Assembly (NCBI RefSeq): GCF_019279795.1
Contig: NC_056725.1
Location: 1,615,700,301 to 1,615,764,300 of the forward strand
Direction: 5' to 3'
Origin: Protopterus annectens
Lineage: Eukaryota; Chordata; Ceratodontiformes; Protopteridae
DNA length: 64,000 bases
Shown here: piece after piece, positions 31,722 to 44,500 of the stretch
Numbering within the stretch: the first letter of the stretch is position 1
Layout: each line of letters starts with the position of its first letter
Position numbers and translations under genes: made by a program
Notes under the pieces: model-generated
The model's database searches: none
What the model saw: only the letters and a program-made list of their open reading frames with translations
What the model was told of the DNA's origin: nothing

Positions 31722-33479
31722 ATTTGCCTGCTTTCCCTGACTAAACTAAAATAACAGAAAATAAATAAAAAACTGTTGTGAAACTTAAACTCAGTAACAA
31801 CTGCCCACAGGCTGCAGACGTTCAATTAATATCCACGCCACTACGACCGATATGTGATGTTTCCACTTTGGGCCAGTAATCAAGGAACGTGAATCCTCAC
31901 CACTGGCACTGGAGAGGGACATTCACTTGGAACAAAAATGGATATACCCAGTATTTCCAGAGGCAGCTTTCTGCATCAAGCATAATTTCCCCTAAGTACA
32001 CCCAGGGAACACACTCAGTCCGGTGTCTGGATTTCTCTTTCTCCCTCCAGGCCACCAGTGAGACTCCCCACTGGCACAGCTACAGAGCTAAGTCCTCAGC
32101 CAAGTGTCTAAGTCAAGTCCTCCAGCACCCTCTCTATGAAACCAGTGCTTCATGTCCCTACTCCAAGCAGCTGACACACACACACTCTTGGAGATTTGAT
32201 TTTCACACATGCACACATGCACACACACACACCTGGGAAAAGCTGACACAGATTTACGGGCTATGCCCTCTTCTGCCCAGACTATAAGGTAGTTACCACC
32301 AGACACTCCAAAGCCTGCTACTCTAAGCCTCTTGCAGGGGTACCCAATTATACCGAGTAAAATTAATATCGATACAAATGGTAGTTTGACCAACAGCAAG
32401 GCTTTCAGGAATGGCCAGAGCTGTCACCAAATATATATAAGTATTCTCAGAGATTAAAATATTCTCTAAAAGATCAGCCACAATGAAAAGTTTAAATACA
32501 TTTACTAATAAATAAGAAAAGAATATGAAAATACTAAATATCTATTTACAATAAACAAAGTTTCAGTCACAGGAAATATTAAAATAACACTGATGAATAG
32601 ATTCAGACAGATACAGAAAAACAGAACTTTACTAGTCTGACTATATTTTCCTGACTGATCTAAAATGTTACTATTCCCTAGTCACTTACTAGAGCAAGGC
32701 AGGATGAAGTAGGTGAGGGGTCATTCTTTGTCAGGTTTCAAGAACAAACTGCCATGAGACTTCAGTCTCACCTAGTATTAAAATATCATTTTTAGTGATG
32801 GATTACAGAATGACATCACATACATCTGGTCAGCTGACTTCTGCTTTCCATGATACACCCCTTGGCTAGAAGCTGTCAGGATTTAGCATATACATGTCAA
32901 TAATACGCACACACAGAGCCTTGCTAAGATCTGCTGCAGCTCCTGAAAGTCATAAAACAATTTCAGACCTACACCTTTCCACAGTAGCAATTAGTTCATT
33001 CCAAAGACAATGCAGAAAGCTTCCTAGTACAGACTGCATTGAGAACTGTAAGATAAAAATGTTATGGCCTAAACCAGGTAATTTAATTTAATCTATTTTT
33101 AAAGTTAGGTGGATTGAGATTAACCTCTTCTCTTCCAGTATCCTCTGTTAAAACATATACATTTTAACAGTTACAATAATTCATGTGGATTACTTTTTCT
33201 GTCCAGCAGGGTACACTGTTGGTACATTTTTTAACACAAGCAGATTTCCAAATACATTTTCAACACAAGGATCTGTACAAATCAGTTTGGTATCAAGTGA
33301 CATATAATTCTTTACAAAATTCCAGCTAGCTGTGCTGGCATATGTTACACATCCACTGCCCTACTTCTACTGCCATAGTTGGCAATACCTCACATTGTTA
33401 GACAGTCCTTTGGCATGCTTACTGTTTCAGCAGGTAACACAGGAGATTACATTTAATTTGATTTAATGCCAGAATGTAA
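31722..33479. other. Gypsy leader and probable LTR region
   Basis: Minus strand upstream of gag: a leader, then a possible LTR/PBS junction near 32440-32430 (ATATTTGGTGACAGC). AT-rich DNA to about 33170 may be the 5' LTR. The outer end is not defined, and no matching 3' LTR is in the window. A small palindrome, CTGTTAAAA/TTTTAACAG, lies at about 33147-33172. Confidence 0.35.
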
Positions 33480-34560
33480 GATGGTATCAGAGACCTTGGC
33501 CAGTTCCAGGTAGGCAGTGTGAACCAAGTCTAATACATCATTGACTTAGTCAACAAAGCCCTCCTGGTTGAGGAATAGGATCTTCCTTCAACAAACCCAC
33601 ACCAGCTTGGATCCAGAGCCTGTAGACTGCCTTTGTCTTTGTCAATGAGTTCCACAGTGATACGTTCCACTGCTTTGCAGATAAGACTGCTGAGGCTTGT
33701 GGGTCAATAGTTTCCTGGATCCACTCTTGAGTAGTGGAATGTCTACTACAGTTCTCCATTACTCTGGCATGAATCTAGAGGAGAGGTTACAGTTCAATAG
33801 TAATGTGTCTATACTTATGTTTGGAAGATCTGATTGTGAGTTTCTGCTTGATCGTTTTGAGTCTATCTCTTCATGATGGGGCATTAAGTTTTCTTTTTCG
33901 GACTAAGAATTTATTCGTCTTATTGCATGGTTGGTTTATACTAGGGTTCTGCCAAAGGGGTTTATTCTGGTATTTGCATTGTATTTATGCATTATTTGGA
34001 GAGATGTCTCAATATGTTCTTCGAAATGGGCAATAAAATAATCAGCAAAGGTGTGAGAATGTGAAATGGAGTCATTGAGGTGAGGAGGGTGCTTATATTT
34101 CATCAGGTCATCTGCTACCTGGAATAGGTTTGCCTTGGAGCAGTCTCTAAAATAAGAAGAGTTTTGTGGTAAGTCATGTTTTTATCTTCCTAGTGAATGC
34201 TACTGAATGATGGTCAGATGTGATTAGTGATGTTGTAACTGAAGGTGTTGAGCATAAGGTGGCTACTTTGGTGAGAACCAAATCCAATATGTCTGAGCCT
34301 CTAGCTGAGACTTGAGCTAGTTGGACTAGGGAGCTGACATTAATGAATCCCAGGAATCTTTGTGCATATTTATTTGAGATGGTGCATGTTTCTCCAGTTA
34401 TGAAGGGATAGTTGAAATCTTCCAAGAGAATAGTGTTAGACTTGATAAGGGTGGATGTTGGTTTGTTAAAATATACCTCATGGGTTGCAGGTGACATGGA
34501 GGGGGTATGACAAGGCATGCAATGTCCACATTAGGCTGTGTTGGTCAGTGCATAGATAGG
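33480..34560 (-). mobile_element. LINE ORF2 fragment (endonuclease + RT start)
   Basis: Minus strand: an endonuclease segment at 34518-34174 reads TILLEDFNYPF (G-D-F-N reads E-D-F-N), GSDILDLVLT and ITSDHHSV (SDH intact). RT pieces at 33790-33480 read IPLLKSGSRKL, QSYLQSSG and AYLELAKVSDTI in shifting frames. Same broad CR1-type family, more diverged than copies A/B. Confidence 0.75.
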
Positions 34561-37500
34561 TCACATTGTTTATTAGACATCTGCCCTTATACCATGCCAT
34601 GCCATGCAGGCTTGAGGATGGTATGGATCTTTGTTATCATCCTGTGCAAAGGTATCTAGGGAGTCAGTGACACATAGCTGTCAATAAATACACATTTGGT
34701 GGGCTGTGTCACAAAAAATGAAGACAGTATCTCAAGGTGACAGGTACTCTGTGTCAACAATTATTTTCTCTTGCAACCAGGAGTCACTCGACTTACTTAC
34801 TGCAGAAGGACTTCATGACCCTATGAGTGGGATAGTATGCTACTGTAGGACCATAACGTCAGTGGAGTCAGTAGTGACTGGGTTTTGTTATGATGGGGAT
34901 GGCAGGGCTGTCATAGACCTCCTGATGTAGTTGAGAACTGTGTACCTAATGACTGCCTGCTATACAGTCATCCTGGGTATGTAACATGCACTGACCTCAG
35001 ACAACACTGCTGGTCTGGTCAGTGATGGTGCCACTGGCAATCTTCTGTGTGGTGGTGGACATGGAAATGGAGTGCACCACCATAGACCTGATCTGATAAT
35101 CATCACACTTCTCAAGTGGCAGGCAGAGCTATGTGACATACTCATGAATGTTATGCAACATAGCAATCAGCTCCATGCTGTACTGGATATCTGTAGACTG
35201 TGTACAGATCGTAGTCCTCCATACCTGCTTATTGATCCCAAGCACCACCTGCACATCAGGGGCCACACAAAGCATGTGAAAGTATTAGCGACCCCTCTGA
35301 GACTGCACTACTAGGAGGCTATTCATATCAGATGTTTGTTATGTATTCATCCTTTTCTTAGCCACAAGTAGAGCATTAGTAGTGTGTGCAGACATGCCCC
35401 TCCCCAGACTGTACAGCCTCAGGTTCATCTGTGTGAAAAGGCAAACCTTCGGCCTGTACTGTGGGTGGATGTTCACTCAGGATGGAGACAGTCTCATAGT
35501 GTTATTGCACTGTTTCTCAAGATTTTGTGTCTCATCATCATCGTCGGCCTTTTCTTGAGTGCCAATATCAGCCTTGTCTTCTGATCCATGCTCTACAGGT
35601 GTCATCATAGCAAACATCTTCCCATGAATGCGCAAAAATAACAGATATTATCCAGTCTCTACCAGTCACCTCTGACACTCAGGCACTAGCAAACACAAGA
35701 AACTATAGACTGTTTACTGCTGGGACTAGTTGGGTGATAGTCACAAACACAGGCTTACCTATGTGTACTATACTGTGGGTGAAGGGGAGCTATGGGGATA
35801 TATCATACCATAGTTAGTGGTACAGATCGAAAAACATATGGGTGGTACACCATCACATATTGGCACATACGGTCTCCCTACATTGCCATTATCTTTATTA
35901 GGACATGCAAAGCATCATCTTAGTGTCAACACTGGGGGATACTTGGGAATACCTAGGTGATAATAATACTGTAGCCAACATCTCAGACCACCTTATAGTG
36001 TAGACAGGGCATATCATCTCCATAAGAAATGACAGTCCTGCACAGGGCCAGCTTTTCCTGATATCATGGGCTACTTTGTTGTCAGTACAGTAAATGTACA
36101 AATGACATGTGTAGGCACTTCACAATAGTGATAGATCTATGCAAACTGAATACCTGTACAAGGGTTCACATCCTTATGAAGGTATTTCTCAAAATTCATC
36201 TGCTTACTTCTCCATAATACTTTTCCAGATCTGCATGAATTAGCATGGAAAATGGCAGCCTGTTTTCTGTTCAACTTTATTCCTGTTTCTGCATCATGAG
36301 GGAAATGAGACCCATAGTGATAAATTTCTATGAATTACTTTATTTTTCATGAGTCTGCAGCATGCAGTGCAGCTTGTTGCTTGAGCTCTCTTCTGGCATC
36401 GCATGGCTGCTCCATGGTGCAGTAGACAAGAGTGAGTACATGCATCGCACTTCTGCTTAGCTGCAAGATGCTCTATCTGCAACTCAGAAATAACACTTCA
36501 TGTATCACAGACTATTTTACTACTTAGTAACTTGTCACCATTATCTGAGGGTATTCATGTGACAATGGCTACCTCTGTAAGTGCACAGAGAAGAAAATAT
36601 GCATGATGCATTTAGAGCAAGATCATGCTTTTGGGTTAGACGGGAGTGTTGGTTGCATGTAGTATAAAGTTGACAACTAAATTTATTGTGGTTTCTGCAA
36701 GGGCTTGTTATGTGGTGGGGTTGTATTATACTATGTAAGGGTGGTTGCGCATAACCTCGTGCACCCCATGTGTACCAAGGCCATACTTCTGTGCATGAAT
36801 AGTAACATATGCATCAGTGACAGACACCTGTCTACTTCCTGGGACACAGCTACAGGAACATACTTAAGGAAGTGCAAGTTGCCACTGTTTCTCTTACATC
36901 ATATATTACATCTGTCACAGATCTCTGATTTGACTCTTTCTGTTTCAGCATGAGTAAAATGTGATATGAACCATATCATCGACTGCAAGAGACAATGTTA
37001 GTTCTGCTGACAAATACTGACCTGTGTTCTATGTATATTGAGTCCATTAGTAGGACAGTTTCACTTACAGCAAACTTCCTATTTTGGCTCTTCCCTGCAG
37101 GTTTGGATGACAGATAAGCTCAACAGGCAGCTCAGCTATGGTTCACACATTCTGTTGCTGTAGCTGGAGGAAGTGAGGGTCATAAGGCTGGGAGTACATC
37201 ACCAGAGGAGGGTCTCCACTGCACAAGATGGCCCAGTCATAGCTGGAGCAGGTGGTAGAGGCTGTGGTGGAAACAGCCATGGGCAGATAAATATCCTGTG
37301 TGGAATCCCTCATCGAGGTGATTGCAGATTTGTTCACTGGGCCGGCTCCAACCAGAACACCACCAGAGGGTGGTATGTCTCCTACCATTGGTCACCCTGT
37401 TCCATGATCTGGAGATGGATCGTACATATGTATCTCTGGGCCAGCATGGTAAGTGGCATGCTGCTGCTTGTACTTCATCATATTCTAGCCTGATGTGCCC

Positions 37501-38599
37501 CCTTTTTCTTTTTCTGTCACACCCATACCTTGTGTGTTGTCCAGCCTTCCCCATAACCTTTTGTATGCCCTCTGATTATCTCTTTCTGTGTTTATCCCAT
37601 GTCTCCTCATTCTAATTTGTGCACATCCACTCCTTTTGTTTTGCCTGTGTGCCTTCCAGCCCTACTCACTCCCTTTCCCCTTTCCTACCCTTCTTTTCCT
37701 TTCATACTTCCCTCCATACCTCTCTTTTTTCTCTCTGCATAAAGAAGAAAGAGCATTCTATTCCCACTAAAGGAAGTGTTTCACTGCCTTCCCCAATCCT
37801 GCCTACTCACATATGTCTTTCTGTGCATCCTTCTGCTTTCTACCTTCCATATTTTTATGCTTTCTTATACACCCCTTTCCTTCCCCCCTTCATGCATCTG
37901 TCAGGTGTCTACATATGCAGATACTATAGCAGTAGTGCAACTACAATTACTGCATAATCTTTATAGCTTTATGTGCCATTTTGTTCCATTATACCAAGGG
38001 ACAAAGTAGCATGTACAGTATAGCATTCATGTCTTACTACTTCATTCGACATGCCTTGATCTGTGAATTCATGTTTTAGGTGCCTGGGAGGTTCATGAAA
38101 AGTGCTAGATGGCCACTTTATTGATTCTGTCCTGTTTTTCTACTTATATATTTTACTTCATGGATATGTCCATTTGCACTTCCTGTGCAGCTCACTTAAG
38201 TCCTGCAGAGCACAGTTACCTACCTGTATGGAAATATTTGCTTGATTCATTGTGGATATGTAATTAGTGTCTGTGACACTATGTTTTACAACCTAGCTGT
38301 ATCGGAATTGTACAAAAGTGCAGCACATTCGTAAAATTCCAGCCTCTATATTCTCAGTGGATCTACAAAATACAATCAAAATTAAGACACTATAAAAAAT
38401 ACTTGCTTCATTTGCAATTATACATGCTATTGCTTCAGATATACAAAACAATTAAAAGCAGTTAATACCAGCTTAGGTACTTTTGTGCAACTGTAGCCTC
38501 TAACATTCAAACATTTTTTTTTGAGGGGGCAATCTCCTTTGCGCCCCTACAAGTGGAAGGGCTTTGCTCACACCTTTCATTTTACATTCTGACTACAAC
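34561..38599. other. Long low-coding region, possible decayed gene
   Basis: Mostly featureless. On the minus strand at about 35600-35470 an acidic stretch (ADIGTQEKADDDDETQNLEK) resembles the post-intron part of the Myb/SANT gene at 13663. Another helical stretch at about 35190-34985 (SMELIAMLHNIHEYV) has one stop. This may be a third decayed Harbinger Myb gene, weakly supported. A pyrimidine-rich tract lies at 37495-37760. Confidence 0.35.
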
Positions 38600-39295
38600 A
38601 TTGATGCAACGTAGAGAAACAATTGTGTCTTTCTCTGGAATGCTATGTGGCACACCTCATCGCAAAAGGTTTCTCATCCAGGAAAAAAGAGGTCATTGTT
38701 CCCCTCTACTCATCACTCATTAGACCCATTATAGAGTACAACCTCCCTTTTGGTATGTACCTCACAAGACATCTACAACAACTGGAAAGGCCACAGAAAT
38801 ACCTCACAAAGAGGATTACCAGCCTCAAACAGATGCCCTATGCAGACCGTTTCAAAAATCTCCAGCTTTACTCTGTCGCATATCACCTACTCAAAGGCGA
38901 TCTCTGCCTAACATACAAAGCTATGTCAAACCCAGAGCTGTAGGACATGCTCCACGTAAAGAAATCACAATCCCGCCAAGCTACAATCTCTAGGGACCTA
39001 AACCTTGTCGTCACAATAAACAGAACATGCTGGAGGGATAGAGTCTTGTCCCAGAGACTTCCCATACTCTGGAACAAACTACCTATCTATATCAAACAAA
39101 GCTCCTCATTAGCACTCTTCAAGAAAAATCTTGATTGGATGGGAGATAGGAAATTCACCCCGGGGATCACTTCTGTGGCTCTGCTTGGCAGGGGCACAGG
39201 AAAATAATTTTCTTGGGTGGCAAAAGCCAGGGTACTGTTTGGCTGGGCTTATATAGGCCCTAGGCCTAGTACCTACCTATGATCTTGCAGTCCAT
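38600..39295 (+). mobile_element. LINE ORF2 C-terminus and 3' end
   Basis: Two nearly contiguous frames: VIVPLYSSLIRPIIEYN, LQQLERPQKYLTKRI, then after a stop at 38941 LNLVVTINRTCWRDRVLSQR. The family tail GGCCCTAGGCCTAGTACC is at about 39257-39274. A 5'-truncated LINE. Confidence 0.85.
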
Positions 39296-40319
39296 GTACA
39301 GACACATTGGTTGAGGGTGGGCAGGGAAAGAAAAGAAAATTACTATTTAGTGCCGCCACCAATGAGATGGTAGCATCAACCAATCAGAGTACATATGTTC
39401 ACTACTGTACCTCAACCAGCATGGTGGTGACAGGATGAAACAGTAAGTAAAAGGAACAAAAAAAGATTGTTCAAATCAATGAACTAGAAGAGGTGGTTAA
39501 TTGCAAGTTAAACACAGATTTGTTTAACAAATTCCTGAACAATGTACTGTGTGAAAGGCACACAGAAATGCAGACTGTTTCATTGGCTATGAAAGGACAG
39601 GGTTTAGCCATATGAAAATAATGTATATAGATTTATAAACCCATGTATTGAAAATGATCCATGTAAACTGAAAATAGCAATCAGAAAGGTTGAATGTCTA
39701 GTAAGGGTATTAGTTTTAATGTGGATGCTGTTTTCTGTAAATATACAGTTGTTCGAACACAGAGTAAGCAGTAGAATTAGCACAGAAATCTCTACCTAGT
39801 GAGCTCTAAACAGTAATCTTAAGGACTGCTGCTACTCCTGTGTTCTGTCTTGTAGGAGCCCTTAAATGGAGGGGTCAGTGGACAGTCAGACAGACTGCCA
39901 AGTACCTGTAAGCTATGTAGCTGCGTTCTAGCATGTAACTGTAAAGAGGAGGTAAAACACTACTAAATCTAGTTAGTAGATTTATTTAAAAGAAGGTCAT
40001 TAAATACATAGGAATCATAAAGAAGACTTGGAAACAGAAAATCACAAACTGTGGAGAAACAGGCATGGGGAGGGTCATGCATTTCTTAGGCTTGTGGAAA
40101 AGGCCCAGCTTTTTGTTTGTGCTGGTATGACTGTTTTTACAATTATATCAAACATAAGCTCAAGTTCTGTAAAGGAAACTGATAAGTTAACTTTAGGGAC
40201 ACTTTCCGTGAGACTCCTGCCTTATGAAAGGCTTTTGAGCTGTGAGTGGTTAACTGTTTTGGTTACAAAGCAGCATTTTCTGAGAGATGAAGGCTCATAT
40301 TCTTTGTCCAATATTTGAT
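39296..40319. other. Non-coding region
   Basis: AT-rich. No coding, RNA or repeat signal recognised. Confidence 0.5.
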
Positions 40320-41760
40320 TCTTGTATAGGCATTCTGAAACTGTTTTTCAGCCATGATATTCTTGGGGGAATAATAAACTATAAAATCAATAGTAGATCC
40401 AGGACAGATTCTTGACAGATCTCTAAACTGATGAGATTTTGAAACTGAAGCTTCCTGCATAGGTAAATACTAGGCTAGCTACCCCTGTGGAATATTTTAA
40501 GCCTAGACAATTTTCATTTTAAAGGAGAGAATTAAACTTGGTACCTTGTGTCTGTGAGGTAAACACCTTAACCATTATACCAACCTCCATCCTGAAGTTA
40601 TGAGGTCTAAAGCTGAGATAGCTGAAAAAAAAACAGTATAATAAATGATTAGTAGTATCACAGCTTATGAGTCTTTGCAAGAAGATGATGTATTCAGCTG
40701 TGTCAGAGGCTTTTGAGAGCTTTGAGAAGTGTGCACCCACATGAGTCTGTTTTGTATGTGTTTTAGGAGTGAAAGGAATACAATAACAGTTTCTTTCATC
40801 TAGGTTGAAACCAAGCTTACATGCCGTTGTTTGTTCATCATGTGTTGACAAAACTGTTTGTAGATTGATTTCTGCATGACTTTTTATAGGGGATATAGTA
40901 GTACATTGGATAAAGCTACAGTAGCTAACTGGTGAGCTGCCTTTGTTCAAGGGTACTCTTTAATATTTTTTTTCCAAATTGAGGGCATATATGCTTCATT
41001 GATTAATTGGTTGATAAAGATTAGGTGTGCCAGGGAATCTGCAGCTAACTTTAAACAGCTAGGTGATAAGTCATCAGCTTCAAAAGATCCTGGCATCCAG
41101 AGAAGATAATGTTGTCTATCATGTGTTGAAGAAAATATCTGTGGACTGACTTCTGCATGAATTTGACTGTGGAGATAGCAGTGCAGTAGAACAACTTACA
41201 GTAGCTAAATGGTGAAGTACGTTTAGGCAAGGGTATAAAACTATTTCTCCATAACAAGGGCTTATATGCCTCCTTGATAAATCAATTGATTAGAGAGACC
41301 AGGCATGTCATGGACTCCGCAGCTAGCTTTAGATACCTAGGTGGCAAGTCATCAGCTGTTAAGGATCCTGGCCTGTTTTTTCTTAGTAGTATGCTTACAA
41401 AACTTGTGAATGCAGAACGGAGGTTGAAGGCAGACATTGCAGTTTGGATACTGAGGATTAGGGTTAAACTTGTGGATGTTGATTGACAGTGGTGCAGCTT
41501 GTGAAACACTCATGCAACTGTGGGATTTTTTTCTACCGCTGTGCAGTGTGGGACTTGGTCAGCTTTTTTTGCACACAGTTGAAGATCTGCCTGGAGTGGG
41601 TGCATGTGTATGTAATTGTAATAATCAGATCTCAACAATGTAGCTATGTCTAATATAAGCAGTACCCTTGTGTCATTTTGGATAAACTCCATTATGACTC
41701 TTGTCTATGATTTTATATGGAACACTGGTCAAGCTGTTGGAGATGGAATTACACCATTTG
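40320..41760 (-). mobile_element. L2-like LINE RT fragment with internal tandem duplication
   Basis: Minus strand: an upstream block (ADDLPPRYLKLAAESMTCLV, about 41385-41320), RT-start fragments (WRNSFIPLPKRTSPFSYCK, 41257-41190), then a second, diverged copy of both (about 41095-40850). Block A follows as KASDTAEYIIFLQRLIS near 40720-40670. Frames are heavily broken. The block-A form (AFDTVDH..LLQRL in relatives) suggests L2 or Rex1 rather than the CR1 family of copies A/B. Confidence 0.65.
40524..40592 (-). mobile_element. tRNA-Val-like SINE head
   Basis: Minus strand: GGTATAATGGTTAAGGTG, then ACCTCACAGA (CAC at the anticodon position), then a decayed B box (AGTTTAATTCT). Confidence 0.5.
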
Positions 41761-42809
41761 TCTCTTGATTAATATTTCAGAAAATGTTAAAGAGTAAAGA
41801 ATTGTGCTGTGTGATATCAGCCATTTCAGTCTGTGGTCCGGTACTACAACAGAGAATGGTGTGGTTTATGTCTCACAGGATGAGGTTCCACCAAAAAAAG
41901 CCATCTGGGATTATAGAAAAGTGAAATGCCTGACCCAAGTAAATATTTCATTTTCATTACACCACCTTTAGAAGTCTGTAACTGATCGCTATGGAGGTTG
42001 TAAGGATAAATTAATCATTGCTGTGTTCTTTTCTGCTAGTTTACACAACATTGGAACTCAAGGCAGAAGATACCAGATTAAAAGAATATGTCAAGGAAAC
42101 CATTCCATTCACTGTTGGATAATGAATAAATCTTCATTTATAACTGCATTTCTTTAGCAAGTTTTACAATCTGATAAAACTTAACAGACATTTACAAAAG
42201 ATTCTGCACTTCCCTTTTCTTTTTTATTCAAATGACCTAAAGTATGCCTGCTATTGAAAATGGTTTTACTAGTTATTAGCAAAGAGGAAATCTTGCAGCA
42301 TTTAATCTCAGGTTAACTTGATATCCAGGAGATTTTTTAATTTTTTCATTAGATCTTTCCACAAAAACTGATCATGGGACTGACAACATACCTATCCAAA
42401 ATCTTTGCTTCGTAGTAGCTTAATGAATGTGATATTATCAAAAGCCATTATTAAGTTAAAATGAATCCTTAAAAAATTCACACAGTGTACAGAAAACTCA
42501 TGGATAATGCCTGAATAGAAAATCTGAACACAAAGTCCATTTTAGACTTCTACCACTTTAGCTTCATTGCAGAGAACCACTAAAGCTTAGCACATGCAAA
42601 CACTTTAAATACAGAGGGAGGGGATAATTGTACCTGAGCTAAGAAACTTTAACTGTGAAACATTGCTTATCAGACCAGTGTTAACAGGACACTATGGATG
42701 GAGGAATCATGTAAACTAGAGAAAGAGTCCTGAAATAAACACAGAATTCTATACTTTTACATAGTGTCCAGTGCTTCCCAAAACGTATCAGATAAACAGT
42801 GGACAAAAC
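41761..42809. other. Non-coding region
   Basis: AT-rich. Nothing recognised. Confidence 0.5.
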
Positions 42810-44500
42810 AAGTGAAATCCTTTTTAGCATATCCCCCCAACTATCAACAGGGAGCAGATGGCGGCACTTGCTAAGGACAGAAACAGTACTTCAGTGGGCC
42901 ACAATGATATCCCTGATTGCCTCCTAAACAGCCTAAAACATGACCTAGCAGGACCACTTGAGGCAGTCTTCAACTACAGCATCAAAACAGGTTACAGGCC
43001 AGGTGAATGGAAGGCCATAACAACCATCCCTCTTCACAAGTGTGGACCATCAACTGACCCTTGGTAACCACAAATCCATCAGTCTGATAAGTCTAATATG
43101 CAAAGCCACAAGGACATTGACAATCTACAGACACTGAACCCATCCCACTTTGGCTTTGTTAAGTGAAGGTCTTGTCTACTCATCTTGGTTGTCTTCTTTG
43201 AGAGGGTCACTAAGGCTATGAATGACGGAAAAACTGTGCATGCCTCCTAGCTGGCCAAGGTGTTCAATACAATATCCAACTCAAGTACTGTTGACAGACT
43301 CTCAGAACTAGGCATAAATACCTACATAACTTGCTGGATTGCTAGCTGGCTCACAGATAGGACCCAAGAAGTAAGGATCAGTGTGACTACCTCCACCATG
43401 AGATCAGTCACCAGTGGAGTACCCCAGGGCTCTGTGTTGGGCCTGATCCTGTTTGGCATCTACTTCTTGGAAGCCAAGGCTAAGTCAAAGGCATCCAGCT
43501 CACCAGGTTTGCAGATGTCTTTAAATTGGGAGTTGTCATAGATTCCCCTGATAGCACCAACATCCTACAAGAGGGTCTAATACAAACAAATGACGGGACA
43601 AAGCCATGGATTAAAACTTAATGCAAAAAATGCATTAGTACCCCTTGGTAAATCGTCCACTCTAGTTAGTTAGTCTGTCGAATAAAACATTCATAACAGT
43701 TGACCTGAGAGTTAGGGATCTGGGAATATATGTAGACAGTAATCTGGCCTTCGACCAACATGTAGCCAAGATGGTAAGAAAATCATTCTTTGTTGCCCAA
43801 CTCATAAGCATGGGTATGGCTTTCAGGTCCAAAGAAGTTATAATACCACTCTACTCAGCCCTTATCAGACCCATCATTGAGTACAATACCCTAACCAGGT
43901 ACCTGCAACAGTTGGAACACCCTCAAAGATTCTTATCCAGAAGTATCCAGGGTACAAATAGCCTGTTCTACACAGATCCCCTTAAATCTCTCTTTTTGTA
44001 CTTGGTCTCCTACAAGGTAATGAGAGGCGCTCTGTGCTTGGCATTTAAGGTATCCTAGGATCCAGCTCTGATGGATCTCTTGCACTTCAACAAAACAAAC
44101 AGTACCAGAAACACTAGATCAAAGCACCTGAACTGAACGTGCTGAAGAGACCAATATGTGTCTCCAAGGATCTCCATGCAATGGAATTAGCTCCCAATCT
44201 CTGTGAAGCAGAGTTAATCCCTGACTTTATTCAGATAAATCCTTGGGAAATTGCAGATTCACTCCTGGTCTGGTCCTCATGTTTCTGATGGACAGAGATT
44301 GACAGTAAGTAAATTAATCCCCAACTTAATCTCCAGCAACATAGCCCCCCACATAACCCTTAACTACCTCCTTAATAACATACCCCACCACATAGGTTTC
44401 CAATGAACTTGAGGAACTGGATTGGTTTTAACAACCAAGCTTGTAAGGACCCTTGTGGACATTAGCTTAGTATAAACTTATGAATTTATGTGTTATTTTC
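42810..44500 (+). mobile_element. CR1/L2-type LINE ORF2, 5'-truncated
   Basis: Starts within the RT N-terminus (SVGHNDIPDCLLNSLKHDLA, then GEWKAITTIPLHKCG). It continues with block 2 and FGFVK-type remnants, then VFNTISNS (block A with both flanking residues changed). SGVPQGSVLGLILFGIYF is at about 43412-43465, and the active site reads FADV instead of FADD near 43515. Then come RPIIEYN, LQQLEHPQRFLSRSI and a tail near 44440-44480. Broken by several frameshifts. Confidence 0.82.

Larger units (their letters stand above)
29046..32440 (-). mobile_element. Gmr1-like Ty3/gypsy element, partial
   Basis: Minus-strand order is leader, gag (31721 to about 30590), protease (about 30560-30150), linker plus integrase (30130-29046). 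Integrase follows protease directly with no RT between. That order is the hallmark of the Gmr1 clade, in which RT-RNase H lies after integrase. The RT side is absent, cut at 29046 near the LINE 3' end at 28990. Confidence 0.8.

Noticed and set aside
33147..33172. Palindrome CTGTTAAAA...TTTTAACAG as an LTR boundary
   Set aside because: No second LTR or target duplication supports it. Recorded only as a small palindrome.
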